DNA of 13,809 nt from Lentimicrobiaceae bacterium (lineage in GTDB: Bacteria; Bacteroidota; Bacteroidia; Bacteroidales; JAGONC01): contig JAUXII010000004.1 of assembly GCA_030621075.1 (NCBI GenBank), forward strand, positions 1 through 13,809, written 5' to 3'. The translations under genes and the position numbers were made by a program. The notes beneath the pieces are model-generated. The model worked only from the letters and a program-made list of their open reading frames with translations, made no database searches and was not told where the DNA came from. Positions 13,533 through 13,809 of the stretch are shown here, piece after piece; the stretch's first letter is position 1, and each line of letters begins with the position of its first letter.

Positions 13533-13809
13533 ATGAATTTAGTAAGATGGAATAACCAGCCGGGATTTTCAGGTATGTTTAACAATTTTTTTGACAACGA
13601 ACTGGATTTCGCGCACAGAAAAGAAGGCGGTTGCACACCGAGAACAAATATTATCGATAATGATAATGCTTTTATGCTTGAGTTTGCCGTACCGGGAATG
13701 AGTAAAAAGGATTTCAAAATCAACCTGGAAAATAATCTCTTAAGTGTTTCAGTTGAGATTGAAGATGAAAAAAAAGAAGAAGTAAACTACACGCGAAAAG
13801 AGTTTGACA
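13533..13809 (+). CDS. Small heat-shock protein, Hsp20/alpha-crystallin (5' part)
   Basis: An ATP-independent chaperone that holds unfolding proteins, here cut by the window end after 92 codons of an expected ~140. The N-terminal arm (MNLVRWNNQPGFSGMFNNFF, then an acidic stretch) is typical of Bacteroidota Hsp20. The alpha-crystallin domain begins near residue 37 with TNIIDNDNAFMLEFAVPGM, then KKDFKINLENNLLSVSVE, matching strands beta2-beta5 of the fold. A charged loop EDEKKEEVNYTRKEFD follows. The conserved C-terminal AxxxxGxL and IxI motifs would lie beyond the window. The gene has its own control region and a strong SD. Regulation by heat is the usual case for the family but is not shown here: no CIRCE element (TTAGCACTC inverted repeat) is present. 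Confidence 0.92.
   Translation, partial: MNLVRWNNQPGFSGMFNNFFDNELDFAHRKEGGCTPRTNIIDNDNAFMLEFAVPGMSKKDFKINLENNLLSVSVEIEDEKKEEVNYTRKEFD

Noticed and set aside
1..13809. A novel defence, mobile or biosynthetic system.
   Set aside because: Every sizeable open frame belongs to a known housekeeping or motility family. No CRISPR repeats, integrase, transposase, toxin-antitoxin pair or retron-like RNA was seen.

Overview
The window is a chromosomal stretch from a member of the Bacteroidota, most likely near Bacteroidales/Cytophagales. Four things point there. The gldE-gldD pair is present. The gene neighbourhood gldD-gldE-ssb-mutY beside an HU gene and an RNase E/G gene is characteristic of the phylum. 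DAHP synthase is fused to a C-terminal chorismate mutase. Several promoters fit the phylum's TTG/TAnnTTTG pattern, and most genes have no Shine-Dalgarno (SD) sequence. There is no tRNA, rRNA, CRISPR array, transposase or phage gene. This is a housekeeping region, and I found no defence, secondary-metabolite or mobile system in it.

Layout. 1-1140 (+): bifunctional DAHP synthase/chorismate mutase, at the entry of aromatic amino acid synthesis; its gene converges on corA (-), a Mg2+/Co2+ channel. 2220-4159 (-): gldE and gldD, overlapping by 4 nt, linked to gliding motility and type IX secretion. 4290-4727 (-): ssb, closed by a strong hairpin terminator that separates it from gldE. 4872-5114 (-): a broken mutY with its centre deleted and its two ends out of frame. 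5305-5706 (+): an HU-like DNA-binding protein and a 29-residue very basic protein that resembles bS22/mS38 ribosomal proteins. 5845-11274 (+): a tight run of rng, trpS, hflX and lnt covering RNA processing, tRNA charging, ribosome rescue/GTPase and lipoprotein acylation. 11309-13357 (-): oligopeptidase B. 13533 to the end (+): the first 92 codons of a small heat-shock protein (Hsp20), divergent from ptrB.

The most interesting points are mostly small or non-coding: the mutY internal deletion at its conserved locus; the unlisted 29-aa ribosomal-protein-like ORF; two copies of a 13-bp palindrome with centres 31 bp apart between ptrB and hsp20; a near-consensus sigma-54-like element next to them; and strong SD sequences on only three genes (hsp20, ptrB, corA) in a lineage that generally does not use them.
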